A stretch of DNA of 64,000 nt from Mimachlamys varia (lineage: Eukaryota > Mollusca > Bivalvia > Pectinida > Pectinidae). Shown here piece by piece: positions 1 to 13,800 of the stretch. The position numbers were made by a program, and so were the translations under genes. Location of the stretch: NCBI GenBank assembly GCA_947623455.1, contig OX392529.1:2170001-2234000 (forward strand). Reading direction: 5' to 3'. The notes under the pieces were generated by a model. The model ran no database searches. It saw only the letters and a program-made list of their open reading frames with translations, and had not been told where the DNA came from. Each line of letters begins with the position of its first letter. The first letter of the stretch is position 1.

Positions 1-3000
1 TTAAAATGAAACATAGGAAATAAAAGACGACATACTCCAGAGGTAGGTGTTTGATATACGGATTGAATTCAAATGAAACATGGGAAATACAGGACCACAT
101 ACTTCAGAGATAGGTACTTTATATACGGATTAAATTAAAATGAAACATAGGAAATAAAAGACGACATACTCCAAAGGTAAGTGTTTTATAAACGGATAAA
201 ATTAAAATGAAACAAGGGAAATAAAAGACGACATACTCCAGAGGTAGGTGTTTCATATTCGGATTAAATTAAAGTGACACAAGGGAAATATATGACGACA
301 TACCCCAGAGGTAGGTGTTTTATATACGGATTGAATTAGGATGAAACATTGGAAATCCATAACGACATACTCCAGAGGTAGGTGTTTGATATACGGATTA
401 AATTAAAGTGACAAAAGGGAAATATATGACGACATACTCCAGAGGTAGGTGGTTTATATATGGATTAAAGTAACATGAAACATAGGAAATAAAAGACAAC
501 ATACTCCAGAGGTAGGTATTTTATATATGGATTAAAGTAACATGAAACATAGGAAATAAAAGACAACATACTCCAGAGGTAGGTGTTTTATATACTGATT
601 ACATTAAAGTGACACAAGGGAAATATATGACAACATACTCCAGAGGTAGGTGTTTTATATACGGATTGAATTAGGATGAAACATTGGAAATCCATAACGA
701 CATACTCCAGAGGTAGGTGTTTGATATACGGATTAAATTAAAGTGACAAAAGGGAAATATATGACGACATACTCCAGAGGTAGGTGTTTTATATACGGAT
801 TATATTAAGATATAACATTGGAAATAAAAGACGACATACTCCAGAGGTAGGTGTTTTATATATGGATTAAAGTAACATGAAACATAGGAAATAAAAGACA
901 ACATACTCCAGAGGTAGGTGTTTTATATACTGATTAAATTAAAGTGACACAAGGGAAATATATGACAACATACTCCAGAGGTAGGTGTTTTATATACGGA
1001 TTGAATTAGGATGAAACATTGGAAATCCATAACGACATACTCCAGAGGTAGGTATTTGATATACGGATTAAATTAAAGTGACAAAAGGGAAATATATGAC
1101 GACATACTCCAGAGGTAGGTGTTTTATATAAGGATTGAATTAAGATGAAACATGGGAAATAAAGGACCACATACTCCAGAGGTAGGTATTTTATATACGG
1201 ATAAAATTAAAATGAAACATAGGAAATAAAAGACGACACACTCCAGAGGTAGGTATTTTATATACGGATTAAATTAAAGTGACACAAGGGAACTATATGA
1301 CGACATACTCCAGAGGTAGGTGTTTTATATACGGATTGAATAAAGATGAAACATAGGAAATAAAAGACGACATACTCCAGAGGTAGGTATTTTATATATG
1401 GATTGAATTAAGATAACACAAAGGAAATACAAGACGACATACTCCAGAGGTAGGTGTTTGATATACGGATTAAATTAAAGTGATAAAAGAGAAATATATG
1501 ACGACATACTCCATAGGTAGGTGTTTGATATAAGGATTGAATTAAGATGAAACATGGGAAATACATGACCACATACTCCAGAGGTAGGTGTTTTATATAC
1601 GGATTGAATTAAGATGAAACATAGGAAATAAAAGACGACATACTTCAGAGGTAGGTGTTTTATATTCGAATTGAATTAATATGAAACATAGGAAATAAAA
1701 GACGACATACTCCAGAGGTAGTTGTTTTATATACGGAGTAAATTAAGATGAAACATGGGAAATACAGGACGACATAGTCCAGAGGTAGGTGTTTTATATA
1801 CGGATTAAATGAAGATGAAACATAGGAAATACATGACGAAATACACCAGAGGTAGGTGTTTATATACTGATTAAAGTTTAGTGACACAAGGGAAATCCAT
1901 GACGACATACTCCAGAGGTACGTGTTTTATATACGGATTGAATTAAAGTGACAAAAGGGAAATACAAGACGACATACTCCAGAGGTAGGTGTTTTAAATA
2001 CGGATTAAATTAATATGAAACATGGGAAATACAGTACCACATACTCCAGAGGTAGGTGTTTTACATACGGATTAAATTAAGATGAAACATGGGAAATACA
2101 GTACCACATACTCCAGAGGTAGGTGTTTTATATACGGATTGAATTAAAGTGACAAAAGGGAAATACAGTACCACATACTCCAGAGGTAGGTGTTTTATAT
2201 AAGGATTGAATAAATATGAAACATAGGAAATACATGACCACATACACCAGAAGTAGGTATTTGATTTCCGGATTAAATTAAGATGACACAAAGAAAATAC
2301 AAGACGACATACTCCAGAGGTAGGTGTTTTATATACGAATTGAATTAAGATGAAACATTGAAAATACAAGACGACATACTCCAGAGGTAGGTATTTGATT
2401 TCCGTATTAAATTAAAATGAAACATAGGAAATAAAAGACGACACACTCCAGAGGTAGGTATTTTATATACGGATTAAATTAAAGTGACACAAGGGAACTA
2501 TATGACGACATACTCCAGAGGTAGGTGTTTTATATACGGATTGAATTAAGATGAAACATAGGAAATAAAAGACGACATACTCCAGAGGTAGGTATTTTAT
2601 ATATGGATTGAATTAAGATAACACAAAGGAAATACAAGACGACATACTCCAGAGGTAGGTGTTTGATATACGGATTAAATTAAAGTGACAAAAGAGAAAT
2701 ATATGACGACATACTCCAGAGGTAGGTGTTTGATATAAGGATTGAATTAAGATGAAACATGGGAAATACAGGACCACATACTCCAGAGGTAGGTATTTGA
2801 TATCCTTATTAAATTAAGATGACACAAAGGAATTACAAGACGACATACTCCAGATGAAGGTTTTTATATACGGATTAAATTAAAGTGACACAAGGGAAAT
2901 ACAAGACGACATACTCCTGAGGTAGGTGTTTTATATACGGATTGAATTAAGATATAACATGGGAAATAAAAGACGACATACTCCAGAGGTAGGTGTTTTA

Positions 3001-6000
3001 TATACGGATTGAATTGATATGAAACATAGGAAATAAAAGACGACATACTCCAGAGGTAGGTGTTTTATATACGGAGTGAATTAAGATGAAACAAGGGAAA
3101 TCCATGACGACATACTCCAGAAGTAGGTATTTTATATACGGTTTGAATTAAGATGAAACATGGGAAATAAAAGACGACATACCCCTGAGGCAGTTGTTTT
3201 ATATATGGAGTAAATTAAGATGAAACATGGGAAATACAGGACGACATAGTCCAGAGGTACGTGTTTTATATACGGATAAAATTTTAAGTGACATAAAGGA
3301 AATCCATTACGACATACTCCAGAGGTAGGTGTTTTATAGACGGATTAAATTAAAGTGACACAAGAGAAATATATGACTACATACTCCAGAGGTAGGTGTT
3401 TTATTTACGGATTAAATGAAGATGAAACATGGGAAATACATGACGAAATACTCAAGAGGTAGGTATTTTACATACGGATTAAATTAGGTGACACATGGAA
3501 AATACATGACGACATATTCCAGAGGTAGTTGTTTTATATACGGAGTGAATTAATATGAAACATGGGAAATCCATGACGACATACTCCAGAAGTAGGTATT
3601 TTATATACGGATTATACTAGGATGAAACATGGGAAATACAGGACCACATATTCCAGAGGTAGGTGTTTTATTTACAGATTAAATGAAGATGAAACATGGG
3701 AAATACATGACGACATATTCCAGAGGTAGGTGTTTTATATACGGATAAAATTTCAAGTGACATAAAGGAAATCCATTACGACATACTCCAGAGGTAGGTG
3801 TTTTATATACGGATTAAATTAAAGTGACGGAAGGGAAATACAACACGACATACTCCAGAGGTAGGTGTTTTATATACGGATTGAATTAAAGTGACACAAG
3901 GGAAATACAAGACGACATACTCCAGAGGTAGGTGTTTTATATACGGATTGAATTAAGATGAAACATGGGAAATACAGTACCACATAATCCAGAGGTAGGT
4001 GTTTTATATACGGAGTAAATGAAGATGAAACATGGGAAATACATGACGAAATACCCCAGAGGTAGTTGTTTATATACTGATTAAATTTAGGTGACACAAG
4101 GGAAATCCGTGAGGACATACTCTAGAGGTAAGTGTTTGATATACGGATTGAATTAAAGTGACAAAAGGGAAATACAGCACGACATACTCCAGAGGTAGGT
4201 GTTTTATATACGGATTGAATTAAAGTGACACAAGGGAAATACAAGACGACATACTCCAGAGGTAGGTGTTTTATATACGGATTGAATTAAGATGAAACAT
4301 GGGAAATACAGTACCACATAATCCAGAGGTAGGTGTTTTATATACGGATTAAATGAAGATGAAACATGGGAAATACATGACGAAATACCCCAGAGGTAGT
4401 TGTTTATATACTGATTAAATTTAGGTGACACAAGGGAAATCCGTGAGGACATACTCTAGAGGTAAGTGTTTGATATACGGATTGAATTAAAGTGACAAAA
4501 GGGAAATACAGTACTACATACTTCAGAGGTAGGTGTTTTATATAAGGATTGAATTAATATGAAACATAGGAAATACATGACCACATACTCCTGAGGTAGG
4601 TATTTTATATACGGATTAAATTAAAATGAAACATAGGAAATAAAAGACGACATACTCTAGTGGTAGGTGTTTTATATACGAATTGAATTAATATGAAACA
4701 TTGGAAATACAAGACGACATACTCCAGAGGTAGGTATTTTATATACGGATTAAATTAAAATGAAATATAGGAAATAAAAGACAACATACTCCAGAGGTAA
4801 GTATTTTATATACGTATTGAATTACGATGACACAAAGGAAATACATAACGACATACTCAAGAGGTAGGTGTTTTATATACGGAATGAATTAATATGAAAC
4901 ATAGGAAATAAAAGACGACATACTCCAGAGGTAGGTGTTTTATATACGGAGTGAATTAAGATGAAACATGGGAAATCCATGACGACATACTCCAGAAGTA
5001 GGAATTTTATATACGGTTGAATTAAGATGAAACATGGGAAATAAAAGACGACATACTCCTGAGGTAGTTGTTTTATATACGGAGTAAATTAAGATGAAAC
5101 ATGGGAAATACAGGACGACATAGTCCAGAGGTAGGTGTTTTATATACGGATTAAATTAGGATGAAACGTAGGAAATCCATAACGACATACTCCAGAGGTA
5201 GGTGTTTTATATACGGAGTAAATTAAGATGAAACATGGGAAATACAGTACCACATACTCCAGAGGTAGGTGTTTTATATACGGATTAAATGAAGATGAAA
5301 CATTGGAAATACAAGACGACATACTCCTGTGGTAGTTGTTTTATATACGGAGTAAATTAAGATGAAACATGGGAAATACAAGACGACATACTCCAGAGGT
5401 AGGTGTTTTATATACGGATTGAATTAAGATGAAACATGGGAAATACAGTACCACATACTCCAGAGGTAGGTGTTTTATATACGGATTAAATGAAGATGAA
5501 ACATAGGAAATACATGACCACATACTCCTGAGGTAGGTATTTTATATACGGATTAAATTAAAATGAAACATGGGAAATAACAGACGACATACTCTAGAGG
5601 TAGGTGTTTTATATACGAATTGAATTAATATGAAACATTGGAAATACAAGACGACATACTCCAGAGGTAGGTATTTTATATACGGATTAAATTAAAATGA
5701 AATATAGGAAATAAAAGACAACATACTCCAGAGGTAAGTATTTTATATACGGATTGAATTACGATGACACAAAGGAAATACATGACGACATACTCAAGAG
5801 GTAGGTGTTTTATATACGGAATGAATTAATATGAAACATAGGAAATAAAAGACGACATATTCCAGAGGTAGGTGTTTTATATACGGAGTGAATTAAGATG
5901 AAACATGGGAAATCCATGACGACATACTCCAGAAGTAGGAATTTTATATACGGTTGAATTAAGATGAAACATGGGAAATAAAAGACGACATACTCCTGAG

Positions 6001-7560
6001 GTAGTTGTTTTATATACGGAGTAAATTAAGATGAAACATGGGAAATACAGGACGACATAGTCCAGAGGTAGGTGTTTTATATACGGATTAAATTAAGATG
6101 AAACGTAGGAAATCCGTAACGACATACTCCAGAGGTAGGTGTTTTATATACGGAGTAAATTAAGATGAAATATGGGAAATACAAGACGACATACTCCAGA
6201 GGTAGGTGTTTTATATACGGATTGAATTAAGATGAAACATGGGAAATACAGTACCACATACTCCAGAGGTAGGTGTTTTATATACGGATTAAATGAAGAT
6301 GAAACATTGGAAATACAAGACGACATACTCCTGAGGTAGTTGTTTTATATACGGAGTAAATTAAGATGAAACATGGGAAATACAAGACGACATACTCCAG
6401 AGGTAGGTGTTTTATATACGGATTGAATTAAGATGAAACATGGGAAATACAGTACCACATACTCCAGAGGTAGGTGTTTTATATACGGATTAAATGAAGA
6501 TGAAACATTGGAAATACAAGACGACATACTCCTGAGGTAGGTGTTTTATATACGGATTGAATTAAGATGAAACATGGGAAATACAGTACCACAAACTCCA
6601 AAGGTAGGTGTTTTATATACGGATTGAATTAAGATGAAACATAGGAAATTAAAGACGACATACTCCAGAGGTAGGTGTTTTATATACGGATTGAATTAAG
6701 ATGAAACATGGGAAATCCATGACGACATACTCCAGAGGTAGGTATTTTATATACGGATTGAATTAAGATGACACAAAGGAAATACAAGACGACATACTCT
6801 AGAGGTAGGTTTTTGATATACGGATTGAATTAATATGAAACATTGGAAATACAAGACGACATACTCCAGAGGTAGGTATTTTATATACGGATTAAATTAA
6901 AATGAAACATAGGAAATAAAAGACGACATACTCTAGAGGTAGGTGTTTTATATACGAATTGAATTAATGTGAAACATTGGAAATACAAGACGACATACTC
7001 CAGAGGTAGGTATTTGATTTCTGAATTAAATTAAGACGAAACAAAGGAAAGACAAGACGAAATACTCTAGAGGTAGGTGTTTTATATACGAATTGAATTA
7101 ATATGAAACATTGGAAATACAAGACGACATACTCCAGAGGTAGGTATTTGATTTCTGAATTAAATTAAGACGAAACAAAGGAAATACAAGACGACATACT
7201 CTAGAGGTAGGTGTTTTATATACGAATTGAATTAATATGAAACATTGGAAATACAAGACGACATACTCCAGAGGTAGGTATTTTATATACGGATTAAATT
7301 AAAATGAAACATAGGAAATAAAAGACGACATACTCTAGAGGTAGGTGTTTTATATACGGATTAAATTAATGTGACACAAGGGAAATACAGGACGTCATAC
7401 TCCTGAGGTAGGTGTTTTATATACGGATTGAATTAAGATGACACAATAGAAATACATGACGACATACTCCAGTGGTAGGTGCTTTATAAACGGATTTAAT
7501 TAAAGTAACACTAGGGAAATATATGACGACATACGCCAGTGGTAGGTGATATGTGTAGTG
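1..7560. repeat. 67-bp minisatellite array (about 112 copies)
   Basis: Direct reading shows a unit of about 67 bp with the core CATACTCCAGAGGTAGGTG followed by an AT-rich half around TATATACGGATTAAATTAA. It starts at or before base 1, so the left edge is missing. Copies differ by a few substitutions, and blocks of several units recur (see findings). The short minus-strand open frames of 60-102 residues inside it are read through the repeat and start at the same place in each unit, so I do not call them genes. GC is low and there is no exon evidence. Confidence 0.97.
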
Positions 7561-8100
7561 ATAAAAAAAATGACGAAACGAGTGAAATATATGGCGGTAT
7601 ACACCAGAGGTAGGTGATAAATATATGTTTAAAATGTAAGCGAAACGAGGGAAATGATACGACGACATATGCCAGAGGCAGGTGATATGTGCAGGGATAA
7701 AATAAAGGTGAAACGAGTATAAGTTGCTTTACGCCAGAGGTAGGTGATAAATATATGGATGGAATGAAGGTGAAACGAGAGAAATATATGAGGCCATACG
7801 CTAGAGGTGGGAGTTTTATGTACGGATAAAATATACGCTTGATGAAGTGATACACATGTATATATACAGGATTAGATACATTTGAAACAAGAGAAATATA
7901 CGACGATATACGAGTGAAATATAAAAGAAATGTATGACAACAATGAACATATGTCAGAGGCAGGTAGTATACGGATTAAATATGAATTTAAACTAGACGA
8001 GATACGCCAGAGGTAGGTGTTAGACGGTAAAAAGAGGTGAAATAAGGGAAACAAGGGAAGGGAAGGAAATGAAATGACGACATACGCCAGAAGCACATGT
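7561..8100. repeat. Diverged edge of the 67-bp array
   Basis: Unit spacing and sequence decay here, but the CCAGAGGTAGGTG core is still seen several times (for example near 7598, 7728 and 7991, with CCAGAGGCAGGTG variants). The AT-rich half is largely replaced. This is the expected aged edge of a satellite array. The last recognisable core-like piece is at about 8088. Confidence 0.85.
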
Positions 8101-8785
8101 AATAGATATATAGACGGAATAATTACAATAAAAGATACTTTGTAATTTACGAAATAAAGAAATACTTTTCATAAGCATTTTAACCAAAACTAATTAAGTT
8201 ATCTTTTTATGTCTTTGTTTTAATAATTAATTATTATTCTCTCTATGCCTAAATGTGTATTAATAGTTATGAACTACACAACTTTCTTCTAAGGTTTTGG
8301 TTTTTATATTCTGGCTTTGTCAAATTATTAACTTTGACGTTTAGTCTGTAATTAACAACTATTAACATTATTTAAAAAAAAATCAAAACTGAACCTTTCA
8401 ATATATTACAATACCTCGATAACACAAAATTATTTATGAATCAGTTTTACCTTTTTTAGCAAACATTGTAAATGCTGGAAAATGAATATTTATAGTGTTA
8501 TGCATTTATTAGCCGTTTGATTGTTTAAATTGTACTGATAGATTGTTTATTAGCCTCTGCTCGTGGTCAGCCGTCAGAGTTTCATTTGAAGATAGTTGCT
8601 TAGTAGCCGTAGATAATTATGCTGATGATAGAATTGGGGAACTGTAGATTAGTGTGACCGTCTGTAGTCTATGTTGAGGTGAGTCCAGTCAGTGACGTGA
8701 TTTGTGCCTCTGGTTGATGCTGTGCTGACCGTAGGGGTCATTCAGCAGGATTTATGGCCAGTTTAACCTAGAACTGTGGAGGTCA
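8101..8785. other. AT-rich intergenic sequence, nothing recognised
   Basis: No repeat unit, credible exon or RNA gene was seen. The sequence is AT-rich up to about 8540 and of ordinary composition after that. Confidence 0.6.
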
Positions 8786-9125
8786 AATTTAGCAGTATTC
8801 TGTAAGTTATCAACCGATTTAGTGAGCAGGATTCTGTTAAGATATGAAAAGTTTTAATATAGCAGGATTCTGTTAAAGTATCAAAAGTTTTAATGTAGCA
8901 GGATTCTGTTGAGGTATCGGCAGTTTTAATGTAGAAGGATTTCGTTGAGTTATCAAGCGTTTTAATGTAGCAGGATTCTGTTAAAGTATCAACAGTTTTA
9001 ATATAGCAGGATTCTGTTGAGGTATCGACAGTTTTAATGTAGAAGGATTTTGTTGAGTTTTCAAGAGTTTTAATGTAGCAGGATTCTGTTAAGGTATCAA
9101 CAGTTTTTTTCAATGTAGCAGGTTT
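8786..9125. repeat. 36-bp minisatellite, about 9 copies
   Basis: A unit of about 36 bp is built around GTAGCAGGATTCTGTT and TATCAACAGTTTTAAT. Because 36 is divisible by three, the minus strand stays open for 116 residues, which explains the open frame there. It is not a gene. Confidence 0.9.
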
Positions 9126-10180
9126 TTGACTATCAAAGGAGAGTGTAGAGATTAGTGTGGAATGGAGAAATAGAGTTTACACTTATTCAGACTTTTGTAG
9201 TTCATGACGGATTAAAATACTATGAATATGTTGTAAATAAAATGTAAATGTAAATGTATTAATGTGTTGTTCAATTGATTTGAACTGGTGGCAGCGGAAA
9301 TTGGGAACAGAAACATCAGTAATTACAGTATTGATGAGGAGTGTAACACTGGTGTGAATAGTACGGAATAAATAATAAGGCATACAGTGGTGGTAATGCA
9401 TGAAATAAGTAATCAGTTTACCAAAATGTAACAATATTAACAAAACAATATGTAAGGTATTTTCCAAAATATATAGACCGTTTTATTCAAATTATATTAG
9501 GATAGGTTAAACCACGGAATTAGATTAGACCGTGGTTAAACATTGTTTTCCTGAAGATGTACATTATATATTGTCTCTTATCCATGTGTCTTTGTTTTGA
9601 CAATAAAATATGTTTAAATCAAATCAGATGTACAATGTAATTGAAATGTATAAAACTGTAAAATGTTTGGTTTTTTTTTCAGAATGAGGTAGGTCTATAT
9701 CGGTAGAAATTAAAACATGTGAAGGATTTATTGAAGATTTATCAAAACTGCAAGGGAAAGAAATCAACCTAGTAAGCCAGATGTATACTATAAGGACACA
9801 TGGTCTTGCTGGAATTAAAGATAATTTGATAAATTGCGTTAATTATGAAATGTATGTAATAGCGAAACTATTAATTCTTTCATATACGTCCTTAATTCTT
9901 GTAGAAATTAATTGTAGTAATGACTTATATTCTCATCGACGGTAACCCATGGTCCTGACAATCTCTCTCGTATTTAGGACCGTATGTAACCGACGATATA
10001 CGTTTCTTATAATTAGCTACTGTAAGGAGTTGCACGCACTCGTTCTAAACCATTCTGTTGTAGCACGGAATTAGGCTATCTAAGTCCGTGGTTGTAGTAA
10101 TTACTTTATATGTAATATACAGTACAGCACTCTACTCACTGCAAACTATATATACAGTACAGCTGTAATTGCGTGTAAGT
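9126..10180. other. Intergenic; hairpin and poly(A)-like signal
   Basis: No exon was supported. A perfect 8-bp inverted repeat lies at 9510-9517 (AACCACGG) and 9530-9537 (CCGTGGTT). An AATAAA follows at 9602-9607 after TGTCTTTGTTTTGAC. Together these could be the 3' end of an old retroelement or of an upstream plus-strand transcript; I cannot tell which. TATA-like bases occur at 10147-10154. Confidence 0.4.
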
Positions 10181-10485
10181 GAAAAAAAACGCACGGGCGG
10201 TCGATATAACGTTGTATATCACTACCGGGCTGTGCCGGGCTCTATCGGACTGTAATTAGTATCACCCTTACGAGGAGTTCCGAAATGGCCACCGCCTTCC
10301 AGAGGATGTAATTGAGCACTGACCTTTTACCTGTGACAGCGTGCACTGACAATGGATAGGTGGTGTTTACATCGGGATGTCAAACGGATAAAAATATCTA
10401 TCATGTGCACAGAAACTTAAACAATGGAAGTAAGCATCGTGATGATAAAATTATGTGTGTTTGTTCAAATTGGTAAAGAAATGAA
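10181..10485 (+). promoter_or_regulatory. Probable promoter / 5' leader of PDZ gene, with uORFs
   Basis: This stretch is richer in GC and CpG than its surroundings (for example CGCACGGGCGGTCGAT). It holds a nine-codon upstream frame, ATGGCCACCGCC through TAA at 10285-10311, in good initiation context. A second upstream ATG at 10481 is out of frame and overlaps the chosen start at 10486; its frame closes after about 20 codons. The in-frame TAA at 10474 bars a longer N-terminus on an unspliced leader. The promoter assignment is inference. Confidence 0.4.
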
Positions 10486-10860
10486 ATGTATACCAGAAAC
10501 AGAAGATACCGTTCATCCCCTCACCTGTCTTCAGATAACATAAATACCACAGGTAAACATGTTGACACACCTCCACGTGATATTTACCAAGATCTCGTAA
10601 CATCATCCAGGCTTCTTGATGAACGTCTCAGCAGGAGATTCAATGATTGCCATTACCATGGAGACGGATCTGCTGCAGAGAGGAGGGACAGAAAATCTGA
10701 CAGCAGAGGAATATCTGAGTGGGGGAGTCACCATGCCTCCAGCTTGGAACCCCCCAGGGTCAGCAAAGACAAACACATCCCTTATGGAACTTGGTCCAGA
10801 CCTCCAGAGAGGGGGAAATGGTTGGACTATGCTAAAAACATCAAACCAAGAAAAAAAAGG
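10486..10860 (+). CDS. PDZ gene coding exon 1
   Basis: It encodes residues 1-125, starting MYTRNRRYRSSPHLSS. The composition is basic and polar with many R, S, D and H. It ends at AAAAGG|GTAAGA in phase 0. The start was chosen because an in-frame TAA lies four codons upstream. The frame continues 27 codons into the intron, but the strong donor and the phase match with exon 2 argue for splicing here. Confidence 0.75.
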
Positions 10861-13800
10861 GTAAGAAGACGTAACAATCAATCAAGTCGTTTCGGCCTCT
10901 ATTTAGTGAGTCCAGCCCCCTATAGTTGTTTCGGCTCTTAACCAGTCTTTAGCTGTTCCGGCCCCATAGTCAGTCCATCTCCCATGTAATTTTTTCCCCA
11001 TTCATTACCAATAAATTATGTTTTGATGAATCAATTACATGTACATGCATATATATACAAAAAAAAGATATTTCATTGAAACATTTTTATTTAGAGGTTA
11101 CATGTCGCCCCTGAATCAACTATGTATATGTTTATAAGTAAACAAATTTGTCTCTTGTTTTGTTTTCGCGACTTTGTGGATTGTGTCTGGAAAAACTTTG
11201 ATAACTGTTAAGTTAGAATAAGTTAAATACTTTTTTGATACATGTAATGTTTATATGATAAAACGACTTTGAAAGAATATGTCGTTTCCGAGACACTTTT
11301 TCTCTCTGGATTTGACCAGGTTGCAGATACACTGATCACATGATAGGGGGGCAAGTATACTTTCGATGTACCGCCAAAGCATCAGTACCACAAAACAATA
11401 TAAAAAAAGAGCTTTTATGAGTTTCCAAACTCAAGTTTATAGTATAACAATAAATATCTCTGGTATAACAATAAATATCTCTGTTATAACAATAAATGTA
11501 TATGGTATAACAATAGATATCTCTGGTATAACAATAGATTTCTCTGGTATAACAATAAATATATCTGGTATAACAATATATATAATAAATTGTCTGGTAT
11601 AACAATAAATATCTCTGGTATAGCAATAGATATCTCTGGTATAACAATATATATCTTTGGTATAACAATAGATAAATTTGGTATTTCAATAAATATATCT
11701 GGTATAACAATAGATATATTTGGTATTACAATAAATATATCTGGTATAACAATATATATAATAAATTATCTGGTATAAAAATAGATATATTTGGTATTAC
11801 AATAAATATATCTGGTATAACAATATATATAATAAATTATCTGGTATAACAATATATATATATATATGGTGTAACAATAAATATCTCTGGTATATCAATA
11901 AATATATCTGGAATAACAATATATATGTCTGGTATAACAATAGATATATCTTGTATAACAATATATATTTCTGGTATAACAATATATATAATAAATTATC
12001 TGGTATAACAATAAATATATCTCATATAATAATACATATATCTGGTATAACAATAAATATCTCTGGTATAACAATAAATATATCTCATATAATAATACAT
12101 ATATCTGGTATAACAATAGATATCTCTGGTATAACAATAAATATATCTCATATAATAATAAATATATCTGGTATAACAATAAATATATCTGGTATAACAA
12201 TAAATATCTCTGGTATAATAAAAAATATATCTGGTAAAATAATAATAATAATGTCTGGTCTAGATCCACTGCAGATAGTTTTGTCATTGGTCATGTGCTG
12301 ACGATCACATACTATCTGTATAAGGTTAATTGTTAGCGCTTCACCTTACACATGTGTTATACAGTACACAGGTTCAATGTTAGGTATAAGTCAGGTGTCC
12401 AAGACTTCAACAGGCATTCAGCCCTATACATCATATACAGTACAGAACAGTCAACAGTGATCTCTATCATTGTCAGCCATTGTATTTAATTAGTAATTAA
12501 TCAAGTGTACAGCTAACCTGTATAAATAATTACCTACTAGATAAAATTCATACTCACATTGTCTTCCATATATGTAACTGGTGATCATGGTATTTCTTAA
12601 TACTTGTCGTGTATTACAGTATACAGGGGTGTATGTCATGTATTACAGTATACAGGGGTGTATGTCATGTATTACAGTACACATGGATGTATGTCATGTA
12701 TTACATTTTACAGGGATGTATGTCATGTATTACAGTATACAGGGATGTATGTCATGTATTACAGTATACAGGGATGTATGTCATGTTTTACAGTATACAG
12801 GGATGTATGTCATGTATTACAGTATACAGGGATGTATGTCATGTATTACAGTATACAGGGATGTATGTCATGTATTACAGTGTACAGGGATGTATGTCAT
12901 GTATTACATTGTACAGGGATGTATGTCATGTATTACAGTGTACAGGGATGTATGTCATGTATTACAGTGTACAGGGATGTATGTCATGTATTACAGTGTA
13001 CAGGGATGTATGTCATGTATTACAGTATACAGGGATGTATGTCATGTATTACAGTATACAGGGATGTATGTCATGTATTACAGTATACAGGGATGTATGT
13101 CATGTATTACAGTGTACAGGGATGTATGTCATGTATTACATTGTACAGGGATGTATGTCATGTATTACAGTGTACAGGGATGTATGTCATGTATTACAGT
13201 GTACAGGGATGTATGTCATGTATTACAGTATACAGGGATGTAAGTCATGTATTACAGTATACAGGGACATGTGTCATGTATTACAGTATACAGGGATGTA
13301 TGTCATGTTTTACAGTATACAGGGATGTATGTCATGTATTACAGTATACAGGGATGTATGTCATGTTTTACAGTGTACAGGGATGTATGTCATGTATTAC
13401 AGTGTACAGGGATGTATGTCATGTATTACAGTATACAGGGATGTATGTCATGTATTACAGTGTACAGGGATGTATGTCATGTATTACAGTGTACAGGGAT
13501 GTATGTCATGTATTACAGTATACAGGGGTGTATGTCATGTATTACAGTATACAGGGATGTATGTCATGTATTACAGTGTACAGGGATGTATGTCATGTAT
13601 TACAGTGTACAGGGATGTATGTCATGTATTACAGTATACAGGGATGTATGTCATGTATTACAGTGTACAGGGATGTATGTCATGTATTACAGTGTACAGG
13701 GATGTATGTCATATATTACAGTATACAGGGATGTATGTCATGTATTACAGTATACAGGGATGTATGTCATGTATTACAGTATACAGGGATGTATGTCATG

